From DASQPR01 sp963831705 (GTDB taxonomy: Bacteria; Actinomycetota; Actinomycetes; Mycobacteriales; Micromonosporaceae): a stretch of 64,000 nucleotides of DNA. Made by a program: the position numbers and the translations under genes. Positions 42,212-50,006 of this stretch are shown in pieces; position 1 is the first letter of the stretch, and the number at the start of each line of letters is the position of its first letter. The DNA lies in contig CAWHRE010000005.1 of the NCBI GenBank assembly GCA_963831705.1, positions 489,763 to 553,762 on the forward strand. Direction: 5' to 3'. The notes beneath the pieces are model-generated. The model did not search any database and was not told the origin of the DNA. It saw only the letters and a list, made by a program, of their open reading frames with translations.

Positions 42212-42613
42212 ATGACCGACAAAGTCGTCATGTACGTCATCTACCTGGCCCTGAGCATCGCGCTCACCATCTGGGTAGCCGGGCACGCAACGGCAGTTCT
42301 GCAGGACGCATTCGACGACGAGCGCCTCGCAACCTCGGTAAATCAGCCCTGGTCATCGGCTTCTATCTGCTGAATCTCGGCTACGACTCGCTGGCGATGC
42401 GCGACCGCGACGTGATCGTCGACCCGGCCGCGGTGATGGAGGCTCTCGGTCAAGGTCGGGCTCGTCCTGCTCGTGCTCGGGGCGGTCCACCTCTTCAATC
42501 TCTTCGCACTCGGTCGGTACCGTCGCAACCGCATGGTGGCGGCAAGCCAAGCTTCGCCGCTTCCCCCGACCGGCTTCGTACCTCAGACGCGGCCGGCCGG
42601 CGCCGAGGGATGA
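42212..42613 (+). pseudogene. Small multi-helix membrane protein gene with two compensating frameshifts
   Basis: The ATG has a good site (AAAGGA). Reading gives MTDKVVMYVIYLALSIALT, a first helix, and LQDAFDDERLATSVN. The frame then breaks near 42345, where one base appears lost after AATCA, and hits a stop at 42371-42373. The -1 frame continues with ALVIGFYLLNLGYDSLAMRD to about 42450. An apparent extra G then restores the first frame for VGLVLLVLGAVHLFNLFAL and a basic tail ending at TGA 42611. Joined, the three parts give one coherent protein with three helices. This is a recently inactivated gene or an assembly error. Confidence 0.78.
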
Positions 42614-42714
42614 CGGACCTGAGATCGGGCACCGCGATGCACGGGGACCGCGGTGCCCGATTCCAGACCCGGCTGCGGCACGTATCCGTACCCGAGCCAG
42701 ATACGGTGGTCTCG

Positions 42715-43431
42715 ATGCCGAAGAAGATGACGACGCCAACTCCTGCGACTCCGGCTGCCGCTGGTGAGCCGGCGACCGCGCGCGGCGAGCAGACCAAGCA
42801 GCTGATCGTCGCGACCGCGATGCGCCTGTTCAAGGAGCAGGGGTACGAGCAGACCACGATGCGCGTAATCGCCAAGGAAGCGGGCGTCTCGGTCGGCAAC
42901 GCGTACTACTACTTCTCCTCCAAAGAACACTTGATGGAGTCGTTCTACGAGGATCTGCAAATCGAGCATCGCCGCCGAGCCGAGCCCGTGCTCGCCGCAT
43001 CGAAGGACTTCGGCGAGCGGCTGAACGGCGTCTTCAACGCAGGGATCGACGCGATCACACCGATTCACGAGTTCGCCGGGAAGTTCTTCAAATCGGCGGC
43101 CGAACCGACGTCGCCGCTGCACCCGCTCTCGCCTGAGTCGGCACCCGCGCGCGAGACGTCGATCGCGTTGTTCCGCGAGGTCCTGACCGGGTCGGATATC
43201 AAAGTCGATCCGGAGCTTCGGGACGAGTTGCCGGAGCTGCTCTGGATGCTCTACCTCGGCGTGGTGCTGTTCTGGGTGCATGATCTGTCGGCCGATCAGG
43301 TCAAAACGCGGCTGCTCGTCGACAAGCTCAGTCCGATGATCGATCGGCTGGCCGGCCTGTCCCGGCTACGTGTCCTTCGGCCGATGACCCGCGACCTGCT
43401 CGAACTCATCGCGGCGCTCAAGACCGATTGA
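42715..43431 (+). CDS. TetR-family regulator
   Basis: 238 residues from the ATG at 42715. A Thr/Pro/Ala N-terminal tail precedes the helix-turn-helix QTKQLIVATAMRLFKEQGYEQTTMRVIAKEAGVSVGNAYYYFSSKEHLMESFYEDL, a textbook TetR DNA-binding domain. The ligand domain contains LPELLWMLYLGVVLFWVHDLS. It lies about 100 bp downstream of the frameshifted membrane-protein gene, whose promoter has two TTGAAC-GTTCAA palindromes. It is the obvious regulator of that divergent promoter and thus of paralog B as well (inference from position). Confidence 0.92.
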   Translation: MPKKMTTPTPATPAAAGEPATARGEQTKQLIVATAMRLFKEQGYEQTTMRVIAKEAGVSVGNAYYYFSSKEHLMESFYEDLQIEHRRRAEPVLAASKDFGERLNGVFNAGIDAITPIHEFAGKFFKSAAEPTSPLHPLSPESAPARETSIALFREVLTGSDIKVDPELRDELPELLWMLYLGVVLFWVHDLSADQVKTRLLVDKLSPMIDRLAGLSRLRVLRPMTRDLLELIAALKTD

Positions 43432-43472
43432 CGATATAGTTGCGGGACTGAACGTTGTTTCGTAGAGGAGTT

Positions 43473-43583
43473 ATGGCCGTGTCCGTGTCGGTGGCGCTTG
43501 AGCTTTGCGTCGCGCGCACTGTCACCACGGCCGTACGGGTACGACGCCCGTCCTGCGTACTTCGCGTACGCACGACGGGCTGA
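43473..43583 (+). CDS. Valine-rich leader peptide of valS
   Basis: A 36-codon ORF behind AGAGGAG, 45 bp upstream of valS. It encodes MAVSVSVALELCVARTVTTA and then VRVRRPSCVLRVRTTG. Nine of 36 codons are valine (GTG x3, GTC x2, GTA x4) at positions 3, 5, 7, 13, 17, 21, 23, 29 and 32. That is far more than normal protein, and they pair with the amino acid used by the next gene's enzyme. A -10-like TATAGT lies at 43435-43440. The last 12 codons are inside a strong hairpin. This has the layout of ribosome-mediated attenuation. A GTG at 43479 is an alternative start with better spacing. Confidence 0.72.
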   Translation: MAVSVSVALELCVARTVTTAVRVRRPSCVLRVRTTG

Positions 43584-43600
43584 TCCGTTCCCCGTACCCG
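43536..43600 (+). promoter_or_regulatory. Attenuator-like RNA structure upstream of valS
   Basis: Main hairpin 43546-43580: 7 bp (GCCCGTC/GACGGGC), one C-C mismatch, 7 bp (TGCGTAC/GTACGCA), loop TTCGC. Competing pairings: ACGGG 43535-43539 with CCCGT 43547-43551, and ACGGG 43575-43579 with CCCGT 43591-43595. CGGGTACG 43536-43543 can also close over the hairpin with CGTACCCG 43593-43600. No T-run follows, so control may be translational or Rho-dependent. Confidence 0.65.
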
Positions 43601-43628
43601 ACTCTTCTTCGAAAGGTGACACCTCACC

Positions 43629-46061
43629 ATGTCTTCCGTGCCGGAATTACCCACTCTGGACGGCATCGAGTTCACGCATGCCGATCGTTGGGAACGCGAC
43701 GGAACCTACCGGTTCGACCGTACGCGTACCCGTGATCAGATTTTCTCGATCGATACGCCGCCGCCGTCGGTGAGCGGAGAACTACACATCGGCCACGTCT
43801 TCAGCTACACGCACACCGACATCATCGCCCGATTCCAGCGCATGCGCGGCAAGGCCGTGTTCTATCCGATGGGGTGGGACGACAACGGTCTGCCCACCGA
43901 GCGGCGGGTCCAGCAGCATTTCCATGTGCGCTGCGATCCGGGGATGCCGTACGTGCCGGATTGGCAGCCGGACGACTCGCCCGATCGGAAACAGCCTGCG
44001 CAAAGGATTTCCCGACGCAACTTCGTCGAGCTCTGCACCCGGATGACCGGCTCGGACGAGCAGCGATACGAAGCGCTCTGGCGACGCCTCGGCCTGTCGG
44101 TGGATTGGACGATGACGTACACGACGATCGGCGAGCGAGCGCAGCGCACGTCACAGCTGGCGTTTCTGCGTGGACTCGCGGCCGGCGACATCTACCACGC
44201 AGAGGCACCGACCGCGTGGGACGTGGACTTCGGTACCGGCGTCGCCCAGGCCGAGCAGGAGGAGCGCGAGGTCGCGGGCGCGTACCACCGGCTCGCCTTC
44301 ACCGGCCCCGCTGGGCAGCCCATCGAGATCGACACAACCCGGCCCGAGCTGCTGCCGGCGTGCGTCGCGCTCGTGGCACACCCGGACGACGAGCGCTATC
44401 GGCATCTGTTCGGCACGGTTGCGCGTACCCCCTTGTTCGGGGAATTTGTGCCGATCCGGCCGCACCGCCTCGCGGACCCGGCCAAAGGGACGGGCATCGC
44501 GATGGTGTGCACGTTCGGCGACGCGACCGATGTGCTCTGGCAGCGCGAACTCGGCCTGCCGATCAAGTCGATCATCGGACGCGATGGGCGTCTGCGGCCG
44601 GCCGAAATCGGTGCGCCCTACGACAAGCTGGTCGGACTGCGAGTGAACCAGGCCCGCCGGACGATCGTGGATCTGCTCACCGAGAGCGGCGAACTGCTGG
44701 GCGTCCCGCGGCCGATCACGCATTCGGTGAAGTTCTTCGAAAAGGGCGACCGGCCGCTGGAAATCGTGACCAGCCGCCAGTGGTTCATCCGAACCCTCGC
44801 TCACCGGGACGCATCGCTCGCGGCCGGGCGCGAGCTGCGTTGGCAGCCCCCGAACATGCGCACACGGTACGAGGACTGGGTCACCGGGCTCAACGCCGAC
44901 TGGCTGATCAGCCGGCAACGGTTCTTCGGCGTGCCGTTTCCGGTCTGGTATCCGGTGGACGAACTCGGCGCGCCCCGCTTCGACAAGCCGATCCTGCCGT
45001 CGGAGGATGCGCTGCCGATCGATCCGCAAAGCCGGACCGCGCCGGGATATGCGGAAAGTGAGCGCGGCAAACCGGGGGGATTCGTCGGCGACAGCGACGT
45101 GATGGACACCTGGGCGACGTCGTCGCTCTCGCCCCAAATCGTCAGCGGATGGTGCACCGACGAGGATCTTCGGTCGCGCGTGTACCCGATGGATCTCCGG
45201 CCCCAAGCCCACGAAATCATCCGGACCTGGCTGTTCACCACGATCGCCCGGTCGTTGCGGATCGACGGATCGCTGCCGTGGGCAACCGCCGCGATCTCCG
45301 GTTGGATCCTCGATCCGGATCGCAAGAAGATGGCGAAGTCCCGGGCGAACGGCATCGGGCCGGCCGAGCTACTCGACCAGTACGGCAGCGACGCCGTCCG
45401 GTACTGGGCCGCGTGCGCAAGACCGGGCGTGGACACCGCGTTCGACCAGAATCAGATGCGGGTCGGACGACGATTGGCCATGAAGATCCTCAACGCAAGC
45501 CGGTTCGTGCTGGGGTTCCCTTTGGCGTCAACTCCCACAGTGACGTGTCCGCTCGACCTTGCCATGCTGGCTGCGCTGTCCGACGTGGTGTCCGATGCGA
45601 CGGCCGCGCTGGCCGATCTGGATTACGCACGGGCGCTGGAGCGGGTGGAGCAGTTCTTCTGGACGTTCTGTGACGACTACGTGGAGCTGGTCAAGGCGCG
45701 TGCGTACGGTGCCGGCCCGGAGGCGGATTCGGCCCGGTCAGCTCTGCATACCGCGCTTGATGTGCTGGTGCGCCTGTTCGCTCCGACATTGCCGTTCGTC
45801 ACCGAAGAAGTGTGGTCGTGGAGCCACGACGACTCGATCCACGCGTCCTCGTGGCCGGTCGCGCTGGACTCGGGCGGCGACTCGGCGGTGTTCGCGGCGG
45901 CATCGGCGTTGATCGGGGCGGTGCGGCGGGCGAAGGGTCAGTCCATGCGTACGGAGATCTCATCACTGACCGTCCCGGTCTCTTCGTTGGCTTACACCGA
46001 CCTCTTGCGCTCCGACCTGCAAAATGCCGCGCATGCGGAAACCCTGCACTTCACCCCCTAA
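43629..46061 (+). CDS. valS: Valyl-tRNA synthetase
   Basis: 810 residues, class Ia. Signature 1 is PPPSVSGELHIGHVFSYTHTDI (HIGH). The editing domain covers about 190-330 (YHRLAFTGPAGQPIEIDTTRPELLPACVALVAHPDD). Then come NADWLISRQRFFGVPFPVWYP and DVMDTWATSSLSPQ. The second signature reads DRKKMAKSRANG, a KMAKS variant of KMSKS. The C-terminal part is an anticodon-binding domain without an obvious long coiled coil. It charges tRNA-Val with ATP and valine. It is probably regulated by the leader described above. Confidence 0.95.
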   Translation: MSSVPELPTLDGIEFTHADRWERDGTYRFDRTRTRDQIFSIDTPPPSVSGELHIGHVFSYTHTDIIARFQRMRGKAVFYPMGWDDNGLPTERRVQQHFHVRCDPGMPYVPDWQPDDSPDRKQPAQRISRRNFVELCTRMTGSDEQRYEALWRRLGLSVDWTMTYTTIGERAQRTSQLAFLRGLAAGDIYHAEAPTAWDVDFGTGVAQAEQEEREVAGAYHRLAFTGPAGQPIEIDTTRPELLPACVALVAHPDDERYRHLFGTVARTPLFGEFVPIRPHRLADPAKGTGIAMVCTFGDATDVLWQRELGLPIKSIIGRDGRLRPAEIGAPYDKLVGLRVNQARRTIVDLLTESGELLGVPRPITHSVKFFEKGDRPLEIVTSRQWFIRTLAHRDASLAAGRELRWQPPNMRTRYEDWVTGLNADWLISRQRFFGVPFPVWYPVDELGAPRFDKPILPSEDALPIDPQSRTAPGYAESERGKPGGFVGDSDVMDTWATSSLSPQIVSGWCTDEDLRSRVYPMDLRPQAHEIIRTWLFTTIARSLRIDGSLPWATAAISGWILDPDRKKMAKSRANGIGPAELLDQYGSDAVRYWAACARPGVDTAFDQNQMRVGRRLAMKILNASRFVLGFPLASTPTVTCPLDLAMLAALSDVVSDATAALADLDYARALERVEQFFWTFCDDYVELVKARAYGAGPEADSARSALHTALDVLVRLFAPTLPFVTEEVWSWSHDDSIHASSWPVALDSGGDSAVFAAASALIGAVRRAKGQSMRTEISSLTVPVSSLAYTDLLRSDLQNAAHAETLHFTP

Positions 46062-46067
46062 ACCTCA

Positions 46068-46128
46068 GTTGATCCTGGAGTTGGTTGGCGCATCGACGGC
46101 CTTTCGCTCTACTAACTCCAGGATCAAC
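46068..46128. repeat. Palindromic repeat copy 2 (61 bp)
   Basis: GTTGATCCTGGAGTT at the left, AACTCCAGGATCAAC at the right, core GCGCATCGACGGC (reverse orientation relative to copies 1, 3, 5 and 6). It starts 7 bp after the valS stop and could end its transcript. Confidence 0.92.
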
Positions 46129-46174
46129 AAGGGGGAGCGCACGGGCGGCCGCTTTGCTCGGCGCGATTCCTGCC

Positions 46175-46260
46175 TTCATCGCGATTCTTGGCGCGGGCTC
46201 GGCGTTGATCGCGATTCTTGGCCCGAGCCTGGCGTTGATCGCGATTCTTGGCCCGCGTGG
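46175..46260 (+). repeat. 30-bp tandem repeat, about 2.9 copies
   Basis: Units start at 46175, 46205 and 46235. The constant part TT(C/G)ATCGCGATTCTTGGC is followed by a more variable GC-rich 12-13 bases. It is placed between the two opposed palindromic repeats. Confidence 0.88.
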
Positions 46261-46345
46261 ATGTCAGCTGTCGTGATCTTGGCAATTTGACCACGCCACG
46301 CGGCCAAGATCGCCGATCACCCTCCTACGCGGGCGAGAGACCAAA

Positions 46346-46406
46346 GTTGATCCTGGAGTTATGAGCACGACACGCCGTCGATGCGTCAACTAACTCCAGG
46401 ATCAAC
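46346..46406. repeat. Palindromic repeat copy 3 (61 bp)
   Basis: Full 15-bp inverted ends (GTTGATCCTGGAGTT...AACTCCAGGATCAAC) with core GCACGACACGCCGTCGATGCG. It is opposite in orientation to copy 2, 217 bp away. Confidence 0.92.
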
Positions 46407-46489
46407 TTGGTCTAGGGGCGGGCGGTCGGGAATTTAGGAAGGGTGGGCTCGGCGGGATCGATGACAGTTGCGCGCGCAAGAATGGCGGA

Positions 46490-47920
46490 ATGCCGGAGAT
46501 GACGCGTCGGAGACGCCTGCTCGTACTGGCGATCTGCTGTATGAGCCTGCTGATCGTCGGACTCGACAACACGATCGTCAACGTTGCTCTGCCGTCGATC
46601 CAAGAAGACCTCAACGCGTCGGTTTCCGGGTTGCAGTGGACGGTTGACGCGTACACGCTGGTTTTGGCCAGTCTCCTGATGCTCTCCGGCTCGACCGGTG
46701 ACCGCCTCGGCCGTCGGCGGACCTTCATGACCGGCCTCGTGATCTTCACGCTGGGCTCGCTGTTGTGCAGCATCGCGCCCGGACTCGGCTGGCTGATCGC
46801 GTTCCGGATGGTCCAGGCGGTCGGTGGTTCGATGCTCAACCCGGTGGCCATGTCGATCATCACGAACGTGTTCACCGAGCCCAAGGAGCGCGCGCAGGCC
46901 ATCGGCGTCTGGGGCGGCGTGATCGGGATCAGCCTGGCGCTCGGACCGTTGATCGGAGGATCGCTGGTCGACTCGGTCGGCTGGCGCTCGATCTTCTGGA
47001 TCAACATCCCGGTCGGGTTGCTCGCGTTCGCGTTGACGGCAAAGTTCGTACCGGAATCCAAGGCCGAGCATCCACGCCGAATCGATTCGGTCGGGCAGAT
47101 CCTGATCTTCGTCTTCCTGGTCACGCTCACGTTCGGCATCATCGAAGGTCCCGGCCGAGGGTGGCAGTCGCCGTTGATCCTGGCGTCGTTCGTGATCGCG
47201 TTCGTCTCGATCGCCGCCTTCATCCTGTACGAGCGCCAGCACACCGAACCGCTGATCGACCCGCGCTTCTTCCGGAGCGTCCCGTTCTCGGCCGCGACCG
47301 TGATCGCCGTCTGCGCGTTCGCCGCACTGTCCGGCTTCCTCTTCATGAACACGCTCTACCTGCAGAAAGTGCGTGACTTCTCGCCGTTCCAGGCTGGTCT
47401 CGCAACGTTGCCGCTGGCCCTGATCGCGCTCGTACTCGCGCCGGTGTCCGGCCGGATCGTCGGTACGCGCGGCACTCGCCTGCCGCTCGTCGTCTCTGGT
47501 ATCGCGTTCACCGCGTCGGGAATCATGCTGACCCGCCTGACGAACACGACCCCGATCTGGTGGCTGATCGTCACGTACTGCGTGTTCGGCCTCGGCTTCT
47601 CGATGGTCAACGCGCCGATCACGAACACCGCCGTGTCCGGCATGCCGCGCTCGCAGGCCGGCGTCGCGGCCGCGATCGCGTCGACGAGCCGCCAGGTCGG
47701 CCAGACGCTGGGTGTCGCGGTGATCGGTTCGGCCGTGGTGTCCAGCATCAACGGTATGTTCGTGATGTCGTTCGCCGAAGCCAGCCACGTCGGCTGGTGG
47801 ATTATCGCGGGCTGCGGGCTGGCCGTACTGGTGCTGGGGATCATCTCGTCCGGCACGCGCGCCCAGGGCAGCGCGGCCGCGGTGAGCGAGCAGATGGTCG
47901 AACCACTCGCGCCGGTATAA
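46490..47920 (+). CDS. MFS exporter, DHA2 (14-helix) family
   Basis: 476 residues with about 14 hydrophobic helices. Family motifs: LDNTIVNVALPSIQEDL in TM1 (motif D1), LSGSTGDRLGRRRTFMTGLVIF (motif A), and RMVQAVGGSMLNPVAMSIITNVF (motif B). GVWGGVIGISLALGPLIGGSLVDSVGWRSIFWINIPVG follows (motif C, antiporter signature). It is a proton-driven multidrug or secondary-metabolite exporter in the cytoplasmic membrane. No resistance regulator is adjacent; the palindrome TTGCGCGCGCAA before its start is the only local regulatory candidate. Confidence 0.95.
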   Translation: MPEMTRRRRLLVLAICCMSLLIVGLDNTIVNVALPSIQEDLNASVSGLQWTVDAYTLVLASLLMLSGSTGDRLGRRRTFMTGLVIFTLGSLLCSIAPGLGWLIAFRMVQAVGGSMLNPVAMSIITNVFTEPKERAQAIGVWGGVIGISLALGPLIGGSLVDSVGWRSIFWINIPVGLLAFALTAKFVPESKAEHPRRIDSVGQILIFVFLVTLTFGIIEGPGRGWQSPLILASFVIAFVSIAAFILYERQHTEPLIDPRFFRSVPFSAATVIAVCAFAALSGFLFMNTLYLQKVRDFSPFQAGLATLPLALIALVLAPVSGRIVGTRGTRLPLVVSGIAFTASGIMLTRLTNTTPIWWLIVTYCVFGLGFSMVNAPITNTAVSGMPRSQAGVAAAIASTSRQVGQTLGVAVIGSAVVSSINGMFVMSFAEASHVGWWIIAGCGLAVLVLGIISSGTRAQGSAAAVSEQMVEPLAPV

Positions 47921-47924
47921 GACG

Positions 47925-48218
47925 TTACTTATCGGCGAGTACGTCCACCGGCTTGATCGACGGCGGCTCGGCCAGCAGTTCGCCGGCCCGGGCCAGCAGC
48001 GAGGACGCGATCGGTCCGTTGATGTGCGCCTGCCGTGCGTCCTCGTCGTCGAACGTGTCGAAGATGCCGTACGTGTTGTCGTCCACCTTGAACGCGTACC
48101 ACGAGATGGTGCCGCCTTCCGCATCCGCCATCGGAAGCGCGCTGGCCAGAAATGCGCCCAGTTCACCGGCCTTTCCCGGCTTGGCGACCATGGTGACAAG
48201 GAATCCGAGCTTCGCCAT
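47925..48218 (-). CDS. Antibiotic-biosynthesis-monooxygenase (ABM) domain protein
   Basis: 97 residues from the ATG at 48218 behind AAGGAG, the normal ABM length. MAKLGFLVTMVAKPGKAGELGAF opens the ferredoxin-like fold. ADAEGGTISWYAFKVDDNTYGIFDTFDDEDARQAHINGPIAS gives the central strands and the conserved His. Members act on quinones or heme or are dimeric binding proteins, so the reaction is open. It is convergent with the MFS gene, with 4 bp between stops. Confidence 0.92.
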   Translation of the reverse strand: MAKLGFLVTMVAKPGKAGELGAFLASALPMADAEGGTISWYAFKVDDNTYGIFDTFDDEDARQAHINGPIASSLLARAGELLAEPPSIKPVDVLADK

Positions 48219-48270
48219 TGAATACTCCTTTGTCGGGACATCTGCCCCCCAACCATACGTGGAGGTTCTC

Positions 48271-48954
48271 GTGGATGCGTCCACAGCGCTGGCCGACTTC
48301 AACGACCGGAATGGTTCGACGTACCGGATCGATTCGCGATTCATGAGCGGCCTGCAGGGCGGAGCCTGGCTGATTGTCGACGCCGACGGGCAACGAGCGG
48401 TGCTCAAAGTCGGCGTACGCGACGTCGAGCGCTTGGCGAACATCGTGGAACGCGTACGGGCCGGCGGATATCCGACGCCCGCGTGGATGGGGCACGGCTC
48501 GGCGTACTTCGTGCAGGAATTTGTCCCGGGCCGCGGCGCAACGCCCCTGACCACCTCGAATACACCGCAGCTGATCGAAGTGCTGGAGCGGCAGGCCGGC
48601 CTGCTCGACGGCCTCGACCTCGTCCACGGCGACTTCAACTCCTGCAACATCCTGATCGATGACGGCGCCGTGACCGGCGTGATCGACGTCGAGGGGTTCC
48701 GGCCCGGTACGCGCGCATTCGACTACGCGTGCCTACTCCGCGAGGCGTACGTCGAGGACTACGGCGACGAGGTGATCGCGCTGATTCACGAAGCCGGTCG
48801 CGGTGTGGCCGGACCGGACGTGCTGGCCGCGTGCGCCGCCGAGGCGGCCGAGTTCATTATCGGTTTCAAGCTGCGCCACGAGCCGTGGCGCCTCAACGAG
48901 GTACGCGCTCGCCTCGACCGAATGGCTCGCGACTTGAGCGAGGCCACAAACTGA
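48271..48954 (+). CDS. Aminoglycoside-phosphotransferase-like (APH) kinase
   Basis: 227 residues from the GTG at 48271, chosen for the GGAGG five bases upstream. The N-lobe is MSGLQGGAWLIVDADGQRAVLKVG (VLK as the ATP Lys). The catalytic loop is LDLVHGDFNSCNILIDDGAVTGVIDVEGFRPGTRAFDYACLL. HGDFNSCN is the Brenner motif, while the metal-binding IDVEG differs from the usual IDWE. The short N-lobe makes it smaller than resistance APHs. It is probably a small-molecule kinase; resistance function is not shown. Confidence 0.85.
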   Translation: MDASTALADFNDRNGSTYRIDSRFMSGLQGGAWLIVDADGQRAVLKVGVRDVERLANIVERVRAGGYPTPAWMGHGSAYFVQEFVPGRGATPLTTSNTPQLIEVLERQAGLLDGLDLVHGDFNSCNILIDDGAVTGVIDVEGFRPGTRAFDYACLLREAYVEDYGDEVIALIHEAGRGVAGPDVLAACAAEAAEFIIGFKLRHEPWRLNEVRARLDRMARDLSEATN

Positions 48955-49016
48955 CGTTATGCGGCGCCGATTACCGCGATATGCGACTCGTCGTACGTCG
49001 GCGCGATACTCGTCTC

Positions 49017-49469
49017 ATGGCGCAGCAGAAATACTGGGCGCTCACTCCCAAGGAGAGCATCCGGGCGGAGTGTGCGCGTCGCGGCGTGACGTCGGTGGCG
49101 AACGGCTGCATCGAACTGATCGGTGGTGCGGACACCGACTACCGGTTCATCGACGTTCTCGCCGGGCCGGCCGGGGCTTCGATGCTCGATCGCCAGTCGG
49201 ACGATCGGAACCGCTACTGGCTGCGGGTCTGGGGTACTCGTGGACTGTTGTGGGCATGGCCCACGCCGGCGGATCGGGCTACCGACGCGATCCGGAAGGC
49301 ACTTACCGACCCACATTGGCGGGTCCGCGAGATGGCGGCGAAAGTAGTCGCCCGACACGGACTCGGCGACCTGCTCGAAGCGGTCGCATCCCTACGAGCG
49401 GATGCGACGCCTCGGGTGCAGGTCGCCGCAGAGAAAGCCGTCGAGAAGCTCACCAACGCCGGGGCTTAA
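49017..49469 (+). CDS. HEAT-repeat-containing protein, 150 aa
   Basis: Start at MAQQKYWALTPKES (ATG 49017); the frame continues upstream without a convincing start. Residues 1-80 form a unique region (CIELIGGADTDYRFIDVLAGPAGASML, then YWLRVWGTRGLLWAW). Residues 85-147 contain two HEAT-like helix pairs (AIRKALTDPHWRVREMAAKVVARHGLGDLLEAVASLRADATPRVQVAAEKAVEKL). It is probably a protein-protein adaptor; function unknown. Confidence 0.8.
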   Translation: MAQQKYWALTPKESIRAECARRGVTSVANGCIELIGGADTDYRFIDVLAGPAGASMLDRQSDDRNRYWLRVWGTRGLLWAWPTPADRATDAIRKALTDPHWRVREMAAKVVARHGLGDLLEAVASLRADATPRVQVAAEKAVEKLTNAGA

Positions 49470-49490
49470 CGTCCGGCGGTCATCGGACTA

Positions 49491-49513
49491 TTTCCTAGTT
49501 GTCAGATAGGAAA
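49491..49513. promoter_or_regulatory. Inverted repeat before the cysteine dioxygenase gene
   Basis: TTTCCTA-N9-TAGGAAA, a 23-bp site with perfect 7-bp arms, ends 20 bases before the start codon at 49533. The spacing suits a dimeric regulator such as the Rrf2/CymR type that controls sulfur genes; that identity is inference. Confidence 0.6.
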
Positions 49514-49532
49514 AGGGTGCTACAGTACGGAC

Positions 49533-50006
49533 ATGTCTACCACGCTCCGTACCCGGGTTGATCATTTGGAGATCGCCCGTCACTACGCCCGCAACGCTCA
49601 CCTGTGGAGCGTCCAGCCGCAGTTCGATGCCGCGAATCGTTGGTACGCCTGCCTGGCCAACGACGTCGACGCACAGATCTGGCTGCTCACGTGGCTGCCT
49701 GGCCAGGGGACCGACCTGCACGACCACGGCGGCTCGGCCGGCGCATTCGTGGTCGTGGCCGGTGCGCTCACCGAAGAAACCGTGACCACCAGCCGGTACG
49801 GCACCGACGTACATAACGACATTGTCGCCTCCGGGCATGGCCGCCGTTTCGGCGCCAACTATGTGCATCGCATGACTAACACGTTCCGCAGCCCGGCGAT
49901 CAGCGTGCATTGCTACGGGCCGTCGCTCGAGACCATGAACCGGTACGAGCTGGCCGGCCGCAACCTCCGGCACGTGGCGACGGACCGGGCGGGCGTGACA
50001 TGGTAA
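49533..50006 (+). CDS. Cysteine dioxygenase family cupin
   Basis: 157 residues. The iron-binding cupin motif is LLTWLPGQGTDLHDHGGSAGAFVVVAGALTEE (two His and the conserved Gly/Ser). The third His is in VHRMTNTFRSPAISVHCYGPSLETMNRYE. YGPSL near the C-terminus is characteristic of bacterial thiol dioxygenases. The product converts cysteine or mercaptopropionate to the sulfinate. The stop overlaps the start of the rhodanese gene by 7 bp, so sulfur released downstream is probably handled by that partner. Confidence 0.93.
   Translation: MSTTLRTRVDHLEIARHYARNAHLWSVQPQFDAANRWYACLANDVDAQIWLLTWLPGQGTDLHDHGGSAGAFVVVAGALTEETVTTSRYGTDVHNDIVASGHGRRFGANYVHRMTNTFRSPAISVHCYGPSLETMNRYELAGRNLRHVATDRAGVTW

Larger units (their letters stand above)
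46062..46489. other. Repeat-rich intergenic region (428 bp)
   Basis: No gene between valS and the MFS gene. The region holds two opposed copies of the 61-bp palindromic repeat. Between them lie a threefold 30-bp tandem repeat and an inverted repeat, GATCTTGGC (about 46278) against GCCAAGATC (about 46303). A 12-bp palindrome TTGCGCGCGCAA at 46468-46479 sits just before the MFS start and could be an operator. Confidence 0.85.

Noticed and set aside
43629..46061. T-box riboswitch before valS
   Set aside because: No T-box sequence (TGGNACCGCG-like) or stem I/specifier architecture is visible; the leader ORF explains the structure better.
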